Assembly: GCA_031835245.1 (NCBI GenBank)
Contig: JAVKOQ010000098.1
Span: 32,501 to 96,500, forward strand
Reading direction: 5' to 3'
From: Balamuthia mandrillaris
Lineage: Eukaryota; Discosea; Longamoebia; Balamuthiidae
Length of the DNA: 64,000 bases
Positions 1 to 9,996 of this stretch are shown in pieces. Under the pieces are notes generated by a model. The model searched no databases and was not told the DNA's origin. It was given only the letters and a program-made list of their open reading frames with translations. The number at the start of each line of letters is the position of its first letter. The stretch's first letter is position 1. The position numbers were made by a program, and so were the translations under genes.

Positions 1-36
1 GCTGTTGGTTTGTGTATGATCTTTTTTTTTGTGCAG

Positions 37-131
37 AGCACATCACATACAAACTCCCCTCTTACTGGGGTGTCTTTCTTTGCTACCCTTACCACGCTAC
101 CCTTCACTCTCTCCAAGCGGAGATCGCTTAA
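37..131 (+). CDS. possible last exon of an upstream gene
   Basis: A T-rich stretch ending in GTGCAG looks like a 3' splice site. The frame that follows is open for 30 codons to TAA and reads like real protein (ITYKLPSYWGVFLCYPYH, then a helix-like LHSLQAEIA end). The aromatic-rich composition differs from the low-complexity translations around it. The rest of the gene lies outside the window, so no family can be assigned. A chance open frame is the main alternative. Confidence 0.3.
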
Positions 132-1107
132 GACCTCCACCCAACAGAAGAGATGTGTTTGGGCAACGGGCAAGGCAAGCGTTTAGGTCTGAGAAACCTT
201 GCTCTTAAAAAGAGCCGCCTCCCAAAACCCTTTCTCTTCCCATCCTTGCATCTTGCATCACAAGGACTCGGAAGACATAGCTTGCCTTGGCGAGCTTCGG
301 TCTGGTCCAGGGTTAACCGACAGCCAAGAAAGAAAAAACGGTGCTTGCCTGGCGGCAAGCCGTTTCCCTCTCACAGCTCTCTCCCTCAACCGTCCCTTTG
401 CTCCGCAGGACAAACCTTTCGCATCCTCAAACCCACCTTGAGAGCAGCAGCCTGGAAGAAAAGAAGACACGCAACTGGTCACAGCTGGTTTGTGGCAGAT
501 CTGTGCACCTTTGTGTTGCCGCTCTTCCTTCTCCCTCTGCTCCCTCTTTTTTTTACTCCCACCGGAGAACAGACAAAAGAAAAATGATCACTTGACCAGG
601 GCTACTAGTGCGGCTGGTAGGAACCATGCTATGAACTCGCAGCATGTGCGGAATTTCCTTCCCCACACACACAGGGCCGCCATAGTGATTCCCAAACCCA
701 CCCACCTTCGCTCCTTGTCAATCCTTTCTCTCCGCACCTGGATGTCCGTTTGGACCGACTTTTTGCAGGCCAGTTGCGGCAGGAGCCGCGCTTGAACCTG
801 CTACTTTAGTCTGCATCCTTCCTTCGCTCCTGTGCTTTGAAAAGCGATTTTTTCTCTTGTTTTCTCGTTGGTGCGACCCCTTATTTTGTGCCAACAAGCA
901 CAGACGTTGACTTAGCCATATTTAATCGCCAGAGATAACCAATGCGCGGTTTTTATTTTTGACTCCTCGTGAATTGTAAAAACCTGCATCAGCCTCATAA
1001 TTGTTTTTTCACTTTTTTATATAACTTGGTGTGTATATTTCTTTTGTTTTTATAAAAGTCTTTTTCCTGAACAAATAAGTATTCATAGTGTTGACTACAT
1101 TCAACAC
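132..1107. other. intergenic stretch, no gene recognised
   Basis: The first 650 bases are moderately GC-rich and contain overlapping open frames on both strands, the longest about 144 codons from 153. Their translations are rich in Arg, Pro, Leu and Ser, show no domain, and lack convincing splice signals. The rest becomes AT-rich toward the first solo LTR. I see no tRNA and no transposase. Confidence 0.4.
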
Positions 1108-1111
1108 TTCC

Positions 1112-1322
1112 TGTTGGAAAACCAACAATTCGCGTCATTATGACTTCCTGTCGACACTCTCCCTGGATACCCCAAATTCTCTCACCCTTTTTTATTTTCC
1201 CTTTTTCCTTGTGATACATTCAAAGCACACACATTGGTCCACACCCCTTTTTCATGTGAATAAACCCAGAGTCGCTTACATGCTGTCCCTTTCTTGATCC
1301 GCAGGGTTATTCTCCATCAACG
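1112..1322 (+). mobile_element. solo LTR, family 1
   Basis: This fossil LTR starts TGTTGGAAAACC and ends CCATCAACG. It is bounded by a 4-bp direct repeat TTCC (1108-1111 and 1323-1326). It matches, in opposite orientation, the LTRs of the element at 1844-5802, and in the same orientation the copy at 6683. AATAAA near its 3' end fits the LTR polyadenylation signal. No internal sequence remains, as after LTR-LTR recombination. It keeps CpG sites that the LTRs of the neighbouring element have lost. Confidence 0.85.
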
Positions 1323-1843
1323 TTCCTCCTGTCCCAAAATGATTTCACTTGATTTTATACTTGGGCTCTAACAATTTTGTCCTGTATTTTGCAAAGGATT
1401 ATCAAATGTATCTATGCATTTCCTTTTCTATCCATTATTAATAACTGTATAGGTTATGAGTGAGGGAACAACCCAACAAATACCAACTTGTTGTGTGCAG
1501 GGAAAAGACTTTTAATAGAATGAAAGAAAGAAAATATATATACAAGGAGAGATAAGGATAGGTATTATGGAAGAGTGATATAACAGTTACCCCATATAAC
1601 TGCCGAAATTTTTTACAAAACAACTCCTTATAAATTGTAGTCACAAATCCAGCAAATTCCTCTTTTTCAATGTATAATGAGTGTAAAAGGAAGTGATTGG
1701 GCAGTAAACATCTAGCTAAATTGTGTCTTTGTAAAATCATTTCTTGAATAAAGCTATCCTCAAATTAAAAATTGCTTCTTGCAAGGAGGACTCTATTACT
1801 ACTAAGAAAAAAATTAAAAAAAAATAAAAGGATGTAATTAGTT

Positions 1844-4800
1844 TGTTGATGAGGAATAACCCTGCAGATCAAGAAAGGGATAGCATGTAAGCAACTCTGG
1901 GTTTATTCATATGAAAAAGGGGTGTTGACCAAAGCATGTGCTTTGGAAATATGTTGTAAGAAAAAGGGGAAAATAAAAAGGGTGAGAAAATTTAGAGGTA
2001 TCCAGGGAAAGTGTCAACAGGAAGTCATTGTTAGAACCTGAGCATAGAACCAAGACAGGAACCAAGAGAAAGACGGGAGCCAAACGTATTTAATGAGAGG
2101 AAGAAAACAAGTGTGTTTGTGAGTGTATTGTTTCTTCGTTTTTTTCGTCTGTGTGTTTTTGGTTGTGGGAAAAGTATTTATAGTTGAGAAGGCAACCAAG
2201 GAAGGAAAGGGGATGGGGATTGGGGAGTGATTTCTTGGTTTCTTTGTTCTTAAGTTCTAGGCTCGGGAAAGTTCCAGGGAAGGCAGGAGAAAGATCTTCG
2301 GAATGGCTCGGTGTCAACATAAAAAATCGATGATAGCTGACGTGAGATTGTCGACAGAAAAGAGAAAAGAAACGAAGAAAGAAACGAAGAAAGAGTTGGT
2401 TATGTTGGCAGTTGCCAACATCATAATGAGAGAAATGGTTGGTTTTCAAACATCACTGCCTTCCCAAAGAGAACTAATGCCGTTTGTGATAACCGTTTCT
2501 TGGGGTACTTCTTCCCTCAGTAGGTGGTGATGGGTCACTGAGAGCTGAAGTCCTTGGCTGCAACCCAGGAGCTATCTGAGTCGGGGTATCCTTTCCATTT
2601 CATGAGATAGTAGTGGTCAAAAGGTGAGCCGTTGTAGAGGACCTTTTCCACTTTGAAGTGCTCGTCTTCAAAAGGAGTGTTGGGATCCACAGGCTTGAGA
2701 GCACTTGGAGGAACCTTGTCTGGAAGTATGTTGCCAGTGATGTCTCAAAGGACATAGGCTCTGTTATTAGCGCAGTGGTAAATGATGAAGAGACTGAGAA
2801 ATTTGGGGTCAGTTTTGGAGTTGGCTGACGCGTTTTTCAGCATCACCTTGTCCCTAGGAGAAATATGGATGATTTTGTTGTTGGCATTGAAGTGTTTTTC
2901 TACGTTGGCAGAGTATTTGACAACCTTTTCATAGATGAAAGGGTAGATGATTTGTAGCATGACCTTGGTAAGAGAAATGATCTCACGTGGAGTTTTTAGC
3001 TTGGATATGCTGTTAAAGTAGTTGTCTGGGTAAGAAAGAGACCTGCTGAAGAAGAGCTCAAAGGGTTTGGAGTCTGGGTGATGGGATATTAGCTGATTTA
3101 AGGAGAATTGTGTGATAGAGAGGAAGGTAGACCAGTGTCCGAGGTCACCTTTAAGAGATTTTAGAAGCATTGATTTGGTGAGCTTGACATGGCTTTCTGC
3201 AGCTCCTGTGGCTCATAGGTGGTATGAAAAGATGAACCAGTGGTCAAAACCTGCCTGATTACATACTGTGGACATGATTTTGTTAACAAATTCAGAGCCA
3301 TTGTCAGCCTGGATGATTTTGGGGAAACTGAGTTTGCAGATGATTTTGACAAACTTGGAGACTTCTTCTGCAGATTTGTTCTTGAGGGCAGAGAATCATA
3401 AAACATGTGGTGATCTCCATGATGATGAAAATGTATTGATAGCCCATGAAGTCTGTTTGCAAGGGGCTGGTAAGGTCAATGGCGATATACTTGAAGGGAA
3501 AGATAGTATGTATTGACTTGAGAGGGTGGAAACTGAGTCGCATGATGTTGAAGTGAAGGCATTCCTTGCAATAGTGTGCTGTGTTGTGGCTGTCATTGCA
3601 AATGTTGGACCAGAAGTAGCCTTCCTTAAGAACTTTGCAAAAAAGGCTTTCAGCACCTTTGTGGTTGATAGAAGAGTGAAGTCGTTCAAAGATTTGTTGA
3701 TGTTCATTAGGTGAAGGAACTGTTTTGCTGAGAAGGTCCTTGATGAAGTTGTTTAATGTATGTGAGGGAGCTGAGAGTTGGCTGTCATTGAGTTCAATGT
3801 TGTTGATTTTGGGTTTTGGGGCCAGAGTTTTGGTGTTCTGAGGAACTTGAGGAACATTCAGTGGTGTATTGCTAAGGATGAAAGGGGTGTACAACTGTGT
3901 AAGGGAGTCTTCCAAGATATGGTGAATGCCAGGCTGATGGAAAACTTTGAAATTATAGTGAAGGATCACAAGAGCCCAGTGCACAAGCATGCTATTGATG
4001 TCTTTTGTGTTGAAAAGATGCACAAGAGGTCTGTGGTTGATGTAGAGTAAGAAGTGTCAGCTGATGAGATAGTAGTGGAACCTGTAGAGGGCAAAGATGA
4101 TGGCAAGCAGCTCTCTTTTGATGGAAGGATAATTGCATTGAACAGGGTTAAGAGCCTTGCTGGTAAAGCTAATGTAGCTACACTTGCTGTTGTCATCTTC
4201 TTAGTAAAGTATAGCACCAACACTATGCTGAGAAGCATCAATGCCAACACGAAAGGGTTTGTCCCAATCTGGTGCGCTTAGGATGGTTGGACTGGAGATG
4301 ATGCACTTGAAAGTATCAAGTGCTTGTTGATGGTCGTCATTCCAATAAGGTTGGATAACAGGGACTTTCCAGAGAGGCTTAAGGAGTGCCATGATCTCTG
4401 CAGAGCAAGGAATGTAGTCCCAAAGGAAGTTGGTAAAACCTAGGATGCTCTGTATTTGCTTGCCTGTGGTGGGAGTAGGTAGAGTGGCAAAGGTAGAGAT
4501 TTTCTCTAGGTTGGATAGGCGGCCATCTCTTGATATGATAAAACTAAAAAGTCACACTTGTGTATATCTAAACTGGCATTTTTTGAGGTGAAGACGGAGG
4601 CCTGCAACAGTGAGGGCATCAATGACCTTGATGATGTCACTGATGTGCTGTTCCAGCGAGGAGGATTTGGTGAAGACCAAGATGTCATCCATGTAGTGAG
4701 ACGAAATGTCAATAAGGAAGTGAAGGGTGGCTGTGATGAAGCGGGACATGACAGCCTGGATGTGCTTGATGCCAAAAGGTGCACCTATAAACTTGAGTCG

Positions 4801-5802
4801 TACACTATGCCATGTGAAGGTTAGTTTTTCCTGGTGAGGTGGATAGACCAGGATTTGGTTGTAGAACCAGATGAGGCCCAAGAGGGTAGCCCATTTGTGG
4901 CCTAGAGCTTGTTTGATGAGATCCTTGGTGTCCTCAATAGGGTACTCATTGTCAGCAAGGAGAAAGTTAATGCCACCAGGGTCTATGCATATTCTGACTT
5001 TTGACTATTTGCCATGTTTGTCCTTTCCTCACGCCATGACAAGCAGGATATGACTATGTTGATTTGTACCCAGTTGGAAGTGGTCGTAGACCCTTGTGTG
5101 TATTTTGCGAGGGCCATGTTCCACATGCTGAGGAAAAGGTTGACAATCTGAAGGTTGTTCTTCAGTTGCCAAAGAAAGGGTTCTGAGTTGCTGTCATGTT
5201 CAGGGCAGACCAGTTGGAATCTTGGAGGAAAATGAAGGAGAGTCCAGAGAGGGAGGTAGTGCCAAAGGGGAGAATAATGGGCACTCTGTGAATGGTGTGT
5301 CAGCCACATAGTAGGGTGTGTTGGCTACATGGAGTGGACTGTCATAGAAGAGGCTCTCTTTGCCTTCTTTGACCTGAAGGTTTCATCCTTGTTGACTGTC
5401 TGGTGTTTGCCCAGAGATTCAAGGAGCTCGTCCTGTGTGACCTTGAGGTGTTGGATGGAGGCTTGCTCCTTTTTGATGAGAAGACGAAGTTCTGCAAGGG
5501 ATAAATTGTTCCAACATTGAGCACCATGCTTATTGTCATCGCTTATTGGGGTGAGGTTGAACCATTCTTGTCACAAAGAGTCCGCTTAAAAAAATGTTGA
5601 TAGGGAATAACCCTGTGGATCAAGAAAGGGATGGTATGTAAGTGACTCTGGGTTTATTCACATGAAAAAGGGTGTGGACCAATGTGTGTGCTTTGAATGT
5701 GTCACAAGAAAAAGGGAAAATAAAAAAGGTGAAAAAATTTAGAGGTATCCAGGGAAAGTGTCAACAGGAAGTCATAATGAGAGAAATGGTTAGTTTCCAA
5801 CA
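1844..5802 (-). mobile_element. chromovirus-like Ty3/gypsy LTR retrotransposon, decayed
   Basis: The element reads on the minus strand. Its 5' LTR is at about 5595-5802. Its 3' LTR runs from about 2450 down to 1844 and is interrupted by a second LTR. The 4-bp repeat AGTT flanks both ends (1840-1843, 5803-5806). Parts recognised in order: reverse transcriptase (about 4880-4550, with HYMDDILVF), RNase H (about 4400-4200), integrase (about 4020-2750), and a chromodomain at the end of integrase (about 2650-2550, HYYLMKWKGYPDS). The chromodomain places it with chromoviruses. I see no gag, and about 3.1 kb of internal DNA is short for the family. It is broken, with roughly half a dozen to ten breaks. 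Its two LTRs differ at roughly one site in ten by eye, so the insertion is old. The sequence is poor in CpG. Confidence 0.88.
2029..2420 (-). mobile_element. solo LTR of a second family, nested in the 3' LTR
   Basis: A 392-bp block interrupts the family 1 LTR. It has TG...CA ends (TGTTAGAACC and GTTGCCAACA) and a 4-bp target duplication TCAT (2025-2028, 2421-2424). The interrupted LTR resumes exactly on each side. CTATAAATAC on the minus strand is a good TATA box, and a TTAAATA stretch downstream could be its poly(A) signal, so the minus strand is probably sense. Diverged copies of the middle part recur at about 6245-6310 and 6530-6680. This insertion is younger than the chromovirus-like element that hosts it. 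Confidence 0.82.
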
Positions 5803-6682
5803 AGTTTTTGTCTTTTAATAACAGAATATTAATAAAGTATTTAAAATTTTTTTTATTGTTTCCTGAGGTCTTGAAGTGGAATAACTATTAAGTAAGTGTA
5901 GAAATTATTATACTAACTTGAGAGTAGGTATTCTACATAAGGATGTTAAATAGAAAGAATAGAACTAAGAAAAGAAACAAGAGTAACAAGAACTTGTTAG
6001 AAAGGGTGAATTACATATATGGATAGGACCAAAACATATGATTCAAAGAGAGAACAAGGGAACAAAGGGTGTTAAAAGGGAAAGGTGTAGTGTAATAAAC
6101 AAATAACTTAAAAAAAGAGAGAAGAAAGCAACAGAATAAAAGAAAGAAGCCTTGTGATGTAGTGGCAGATAATTGGTCCATATTATAGATGTTGATAAGA
6201 AGAAAAGGAAACAAAGCTAATATATTGAGAGTCATTCTCAATAAACCCAACGTAATTTAATGCATCAAAAGTAAGAAAAAGACGTGTATGAGTGTGTATT
6301 GTCAACCCTTGTGTGTGAACTCAAACCTCTACAAAGAAAAATGGAAGGGGAACCAATTTACCTTAAAAGCCAGAGATCAAGAGTTCATTCACAAGGCTAC
6401 ACTTCTCAATTTCTGAGCTTGAAGAAACTTCAGGAAAAAAGGCCAAAAACATCAAGGTCATCTTTGGTGTTGACAGGATAAATCAAAGGGATGATGTCAA
6501 ATATTAGCAAAAAAGAATGAAAGAAAAACCTTAAAAACCAAGTCAGGAACAAAGAGAATGATAAGAGCCAAACGTCTTTAATGAAAAGCAGAAAACAAAG
6601 GAGTGTGTTATTGTCACTTCTTGTGCCAATTCTGTTCTTGTTGAAGGGAAAGTATTTATAGTTGAGAAAGTGAATAACAGGA
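5803..6682. repeat. AT-rich remnants related to LTR family 2
   Basis: Two diverged stretches (about 6245-6310 and 6530-6680) match the nested LTR at 2029-2420. Shared landmarks are a CAAACGT..TTTAATG block, a run of AAGAAAA with GTGTGT, and GTATTTATAGTTGAGAA. Neither has both ends. The intervening sequence is AT-rich with no coding potential that I trust. It looks like layered, partly deleted LTR insertions. Confidence 0.55.
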
Positions 6683-6921
6683 TGTTGGAAAACCAACCAT
6701 TTCTTTTATTATGACTTCCTGTTGACACTTTCCCTGATACCTCCAAATTTTCTCACCCTTTTTATTTTCCCCTTTTTCTCACATGTATCAAAGCACACAC
6801 TTTGGTCAACACCCCTTTTTCATGTAAATAAACCCAGAGTCGCATACATGCCATCCCTTTCTTGATCCGCAGGGTTATTCCCCATCAACATTTTCTTGAT
6901 CCGCAGGGTTATTCCCCATCA
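6683..6921 (+). mobile_element. solo LTR, family 1, with a repeated 3' tail
   Basis: The sequence from TGTTGGAAAACCAACC to CCCCATCAACA (6683-6890) is a near-complete family 1 LTR, with AAATAAACCC near its end. The last about 30 bases (CTTGATCCGCAGGGTTATTC and on to CCCCATCA) are repeated directly after it, to 6921. No matching 4-bp duplication is visible at its ends, unlike the other copies. That fits a rearranged or partly deleted insertion. Confidence 0.8.
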
Positions 6922-7267
6922 GCCAACCAATCAATGGAATCTCTAAGAATTGCATTATTCAAGGTTTTGGTAAAATTACCAATTATGAAATTATCAACTC
7001 TATTCTGCTAACTCCTCATGTTAAGTCTTTTTCTGGCCCCTTTGCTTTGGCTTACAAGTACTACAACTCTTTATCCATTTTCAAACCTTCATTTTTGAGC
7101 TTTTATTATTTCATCTACAACTTTTTCTTTTTCATTATCTTCTTTATTATCATTTGGTTTTCATTTACCTGCAAATAACTGGGTTAGCTTTATATTTACC
7201 ATTTGTACTATTTGTAGGTCAAATTATAGCTGTATTAGCAGATTCAAATTCTGGAGATACATAGGTT
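6922..7267 (+). other. open AT-rich stretch of unknown origin
   Basis: One plus-strand frame stays open for about 80 codons from about 6930 to 7180, without a start codon, and reads like protein at first (NGISKNCIIQGFGKITNYE). It then becomes hydrophobic and low-complexity. It lies between two solo LTRs and may be a scrap of a mobile element. I recognise no family. Confidence 0.25.
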
Positions 7268-7531
7268 TGTTGTAAAATAAGAATGGGAATGATGGTGAAG
7301 ATAAAGTAAGTACAAGACCCAAACTTCATTTACTAAAAGTGAAGAGTACAAGTGATAGTAAAGTATCTTGTGTTTTGTTGTAAGTTGTCCCGAAAGATCC
7401 ATAAAAGAGCAAAGCATAAAACAGAAGACAGAGAAAAAGGAAACATTAAGAAGGAGAGGGGAAGATGAGAGGTTTCCTCAGGTCGATGGCAGGAAGGAGA
7501 AGTCAGCAGAAAGAAACATAGTTTTCCAACA
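7268..7531 (-). mobile_element. solo LTR, family 3
   Basis: A 264-bp block begins TGTTGTAAAATAAG and ends GTTTTCCAACA, so it has TG...CA termini. It is flanked by the direct 4-bp repeat GGTT (7264-7267, 7532-7535). An internal block (CCCAAACTTCATTTACT with GAAGAGTACAAGTG) resembles the equivalent part of family 2, suggesting related elements. The minus orientation is inferred from that similarity only. Confidence 0.72.
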
Positions 7532-7683
7532 GGTTTTGATTTAGTGTGCTCAAAGATATCAACTAAGATAAGCAATTCAGGCTTGTATTATCTTCACTAG
7601 TTGAATGGGCCTATTGTGGGTTTGTTGTTGATAAGAGGGAGAGTATGTCAGTAAAATCACTAATACATATCTCAAACATGTAA

Positions 7684-7893
7684 GCTCATCTGTTTATAGA
7701 CCCACAGGAAGCAGAGGAGGCATTGGAAGAGGACCAGGAGTTGAGAGAATCCGTTACAGCACGCAACAAACTTGAAAACACCGTCTATCTTCTTCAGGCA
7801 AGATAGGAGAAGGTGAAACGATGGTTAGATGAGTACAGGAACGTTCGCTTGGAGAGAGAGGAATTTGAGAAGCTGCAAAAGGAACATGGAAGG
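7684..7893 (+). pseudogene. HSP70 substrate-domain lid fragment
   Basis: The translation carries the helical lid pattern of cytosolic HSP70: DQELRESVTARNKLENTVY, then RWLDEY, then EREEFEKLQKE. These correspond to the EAKNALENYAY, WLD and EFEDKQKELE stretches of typical HSP70s. An in-frame TAG (7804-7806) splits the two parts. No ATPase domain, substrate-binding beta domain or C-terminal EEVD is nearby. It is therefore a short relic, perhaps a retrocopy or a piece carried into the repeat island. The chaperone function is lost here. Confidence 0.7.
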
Positions 7894-8109
7894 TTTAAAC
7901 TAAACTTATGTCCCTGCTCGTGGCAAGGCCTTCATATCGGTGCCTGTTTTCTCCGTGCAAAGCTTTGCCCAGTTGCATCGTTTAGCTTGGCGAATGGTGG
8001 TGCGCACGCTTGACGGCATTGCTTGAACTTTGACCACAGTTGGAGCAGGTGTGCGGGCACCTTCGCTAGCAGAAGACAATATCACCGACCAACACAACGC
8101 TCTTGCTGC

Positions 8110-8776
8110 CTGTGTTTATCTGTCCAAATGACAAACGTGCTTTTCTCCCCATTCTCCTACTAGACACCATTTGATAACTCCCCAAATCACACAATTCCTT
8201 GCTGAGCAGCCGCCTTAGTCGAAAAATAGACCCCAAAGAAGTGCAATAAATTCGTCGAAATTATTCATGATCAATCTAGATCAAATTCTATTTATGGAAA
8301 ACCAAAAATAGCTTTCTGATTTATGATTGGTTTTTTGAATTCATCTGTCCGAGATTATTTAAATAATTGTCAATCACCCGACTCATAACAAAAAAAAAAC
8401 AAAAGAGGGAGAGAAGCAACAAAAAAAACAAAACAAAAGAGGGAGGAGAGAAGAGATTTGCGGGAGGGGTGACCAGTGATTATTCCAAGGCCTGGGGTGT
8501 GTGGAAAGGAGGAAGATATCTACTCCTTTAGAAAGAGGATAAAACAAGGTTGTCGTTGTTGATAGGTTTTTTTTGTTTGAAGTGCAGTGTACGTTTTTTT
8601 TTTAAAGTTTCGGGTTGTTTTTTTTACAAAATTTTTTATGTTTTTATATCGAATTCATCTGATTTGATTGTATTTTTTTTTTTCTAGAAGGTTGTCCACT
8701 AAAATCCTTTTTTTTTTTGATATAACCTCTACAAGTGCAAGAACGAAACACGAACAGATTTTTTTGAGAAAACAAA
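8110..8776. other. AT-rich 5' region of the kinase gene
   Basis: The stretch is AT-rich with A-tracts. A near-direct repeat of CAAAAGAGGGAG with AGAGAAG lies at about 8398-8455. Poly-T runs occur within 200 bases of the kinase start. I see no gene. It probably contains the promoter and 5' UTR of the truncated kinase gene. Confidence 0.35.
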
Positions 8777-9056
8777 ATGGGAAATATACAAGGCAGGAAG
8801 TTGAAGATTGGCAACAGGAAGGTAGAAATAGTGAAGCAACTGGGGGAAGGTTCGTTTTGTTTGTTTTTTTTGTATCTCCTTTTTCCTCTCTTGCTCTCGT
8901 TCTCTCCTTCTCTCTCTCTCTCTCTTCTCTCTTCTCTCTTCTACTTTGTTATTCTTCTACTTCTTCCGTTCTTCTTGTTCTTTTTCTGCTTCTTCTTCTC
9001 CTGCTACTACTTTTGTTCACTTCTCTCTCTCGCTCTCTCGCTCTCTCGCTCTCTCG

Positions 9057-9099
<43 letters not shown>

Positions 9100-9254
9100 G
9101 CCTGTTCTAATGTCTTCGTTCTTCGTTCTTTGTGCTTTCTTGCTCTTTCTTTGCAAAGGTGGCTATTCGTTTGTCTTTCTGGTGAAGGAAGTGGGCACAG
9201 GCAACTTGTATGCTTTGAAGCGGATGTTAGTATCCGGCGAAACAGAGCGAATCG
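8777..9254 (+). pseudogene. NAK-family protein kinase, N-terminal exons only
   Basis: Exon 1 (8777-8849) and exon 2 (from 9159) join in phase to give MGNIQGRKLKIGNRKVEI, the glycine loop LGEGGYSFVFLV, and YALKRM with the ATP-binding lysine. This matches the start of AAK1/GAK/Ark1-type kinases, which phosphorylate clathrin adaptors. The intron holds a long CT microsatellite. The reading stops in ETERIG where the Mutator-like element begins, so the catalytic loop, DFG and C-lobe are absent. The next host exons, beyond the transposon, encode an ANTH-like domain. Either this was one endocytic kinase-ANTH gene that lost its middle, or two loci are joined here. Not functional as it stands. Confidence 0.72.
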
Positions 9255-9340
9255 GGTAAACGTCCCACCCCACAACGCTAAAAGTCCCACCCCTTCGGAA
9301 AACGTCCCACCCCTCAGGTAATTTACCCACCCTAATATGT
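9255..9340 (+). repeat. MULE left terminal inverted repeat
   Basis: Three blocks of GTCCCACCCC spaced about 25 bases apart are followed by CTCAGGTAA and CCCACCCTAATA. The right end matches it in reverse complement across about 80 bases with scattered mismatches. The first bases (GGTAAAC) also form a plausible 5' splice site where the kinase exon stops. Confidence 0.8.
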
Positions 9341-9396
9341 ATTTATAACAACCTATTATTTTTGTGCTATTTTGCCACCAAAGCGTGCGCTGGCCA

Positions 9397-9843
9397 TTAT
9401 TTTAGAGAGTGGAGAAAAGGGATCAGAAAAATCAAAAATTTATTTTTTAGGGGGCTTTTTTTTTTTCGTTTTGTTCTTTTGGCCAGTCTTTTCTTTGTCA
9501 CGCTGGGCACCTTTTCTTCGTTCTGTTCTTTTTTTTGAGGAGAGAGGAGCTTCACGACCTGTGTTTTCTGGTACCGTGGGTTGGGCTTCAGTTGTCGTTT
9601 TGGAGAGAGAGGCTTCCTTTTGTCCACTCGGGGATCCTGGTAGTTCACCACGGGTGCGACGCCATAGATCTCTTCCGTTTTACAGTTCTTTTGCCATTGA
9701 GAGGTACGCTTTGCTTTGCACTCTTCAAAAATGACAAAAATCAACTTCAGAAAAAGAATCTGCTTGATACAAAAAGTGACAAACATACCACTTTGCGTTT
9801 TTGTTTTTTGATTTTGTTGTTTTTTTGGTGCAGCCGCCGCCAC
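9397..9843 (-). CDS. basic hypothetical protein inside the MULE
   Basis: An ATG-initiated frame of 148 codons lies downstream of the transposase on the same strand. Its C-terminal half is strongly basic (KRLAKRTKRKKK) with SPKR- and SPQKK-like steps. No domain is recognised. It could be an accessory protein of the element, a spliced C-terminal extension of the transposase, or chance. The composition is less repetitive than most spurious frames here, so I list it at low confidence. Confidence 0.25.
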   Translation of the reverse strand: MAAAAPKKQQNQKTKTQSGMFVTFCIKQILFLKLIFVIFEECKAKRTSQWQKNCKTEEIYGVAPVVNYQDPRVDKRKPLSPKRQLKPNPRYQKTQVVKLLSPQKKEQNEEKVPSVTKKRLAKRTKRKKKSPLKNKFLIFLIPFLHSLK

Positions 9844-9996
9844 CGCCGCTGCCTTTTTCTTTGTTGTTTCAGGTTTTGTTAAATTTGATTGAAAGGTACG
9901 TTCGGTTTCTGGTGTTTGTGTGAGGTGTTAGCTAAAAGTAGGAAAGGAGGGAGAGATTTTGTTTAAAAAAAAGAGATACTAACTTAATTCAAGCAA

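Noticed and set aside
153-587. 144-codon plus-strand open frame near the window start
   Set aside because: Arg/Pro/Leu-rich with no domain, and overlapping frames on both strands are equally long; treated as chance.
2745-4881. Minus-strand open frames as host genes
   Set aside because: They are parts of the decayed chromovirus-like element between its LTRs.
8668-9321. 217-codon frame through the kinase intron
   Set aside because: It reads through a CT microsatellite intron in a frame different from the kinase exons.
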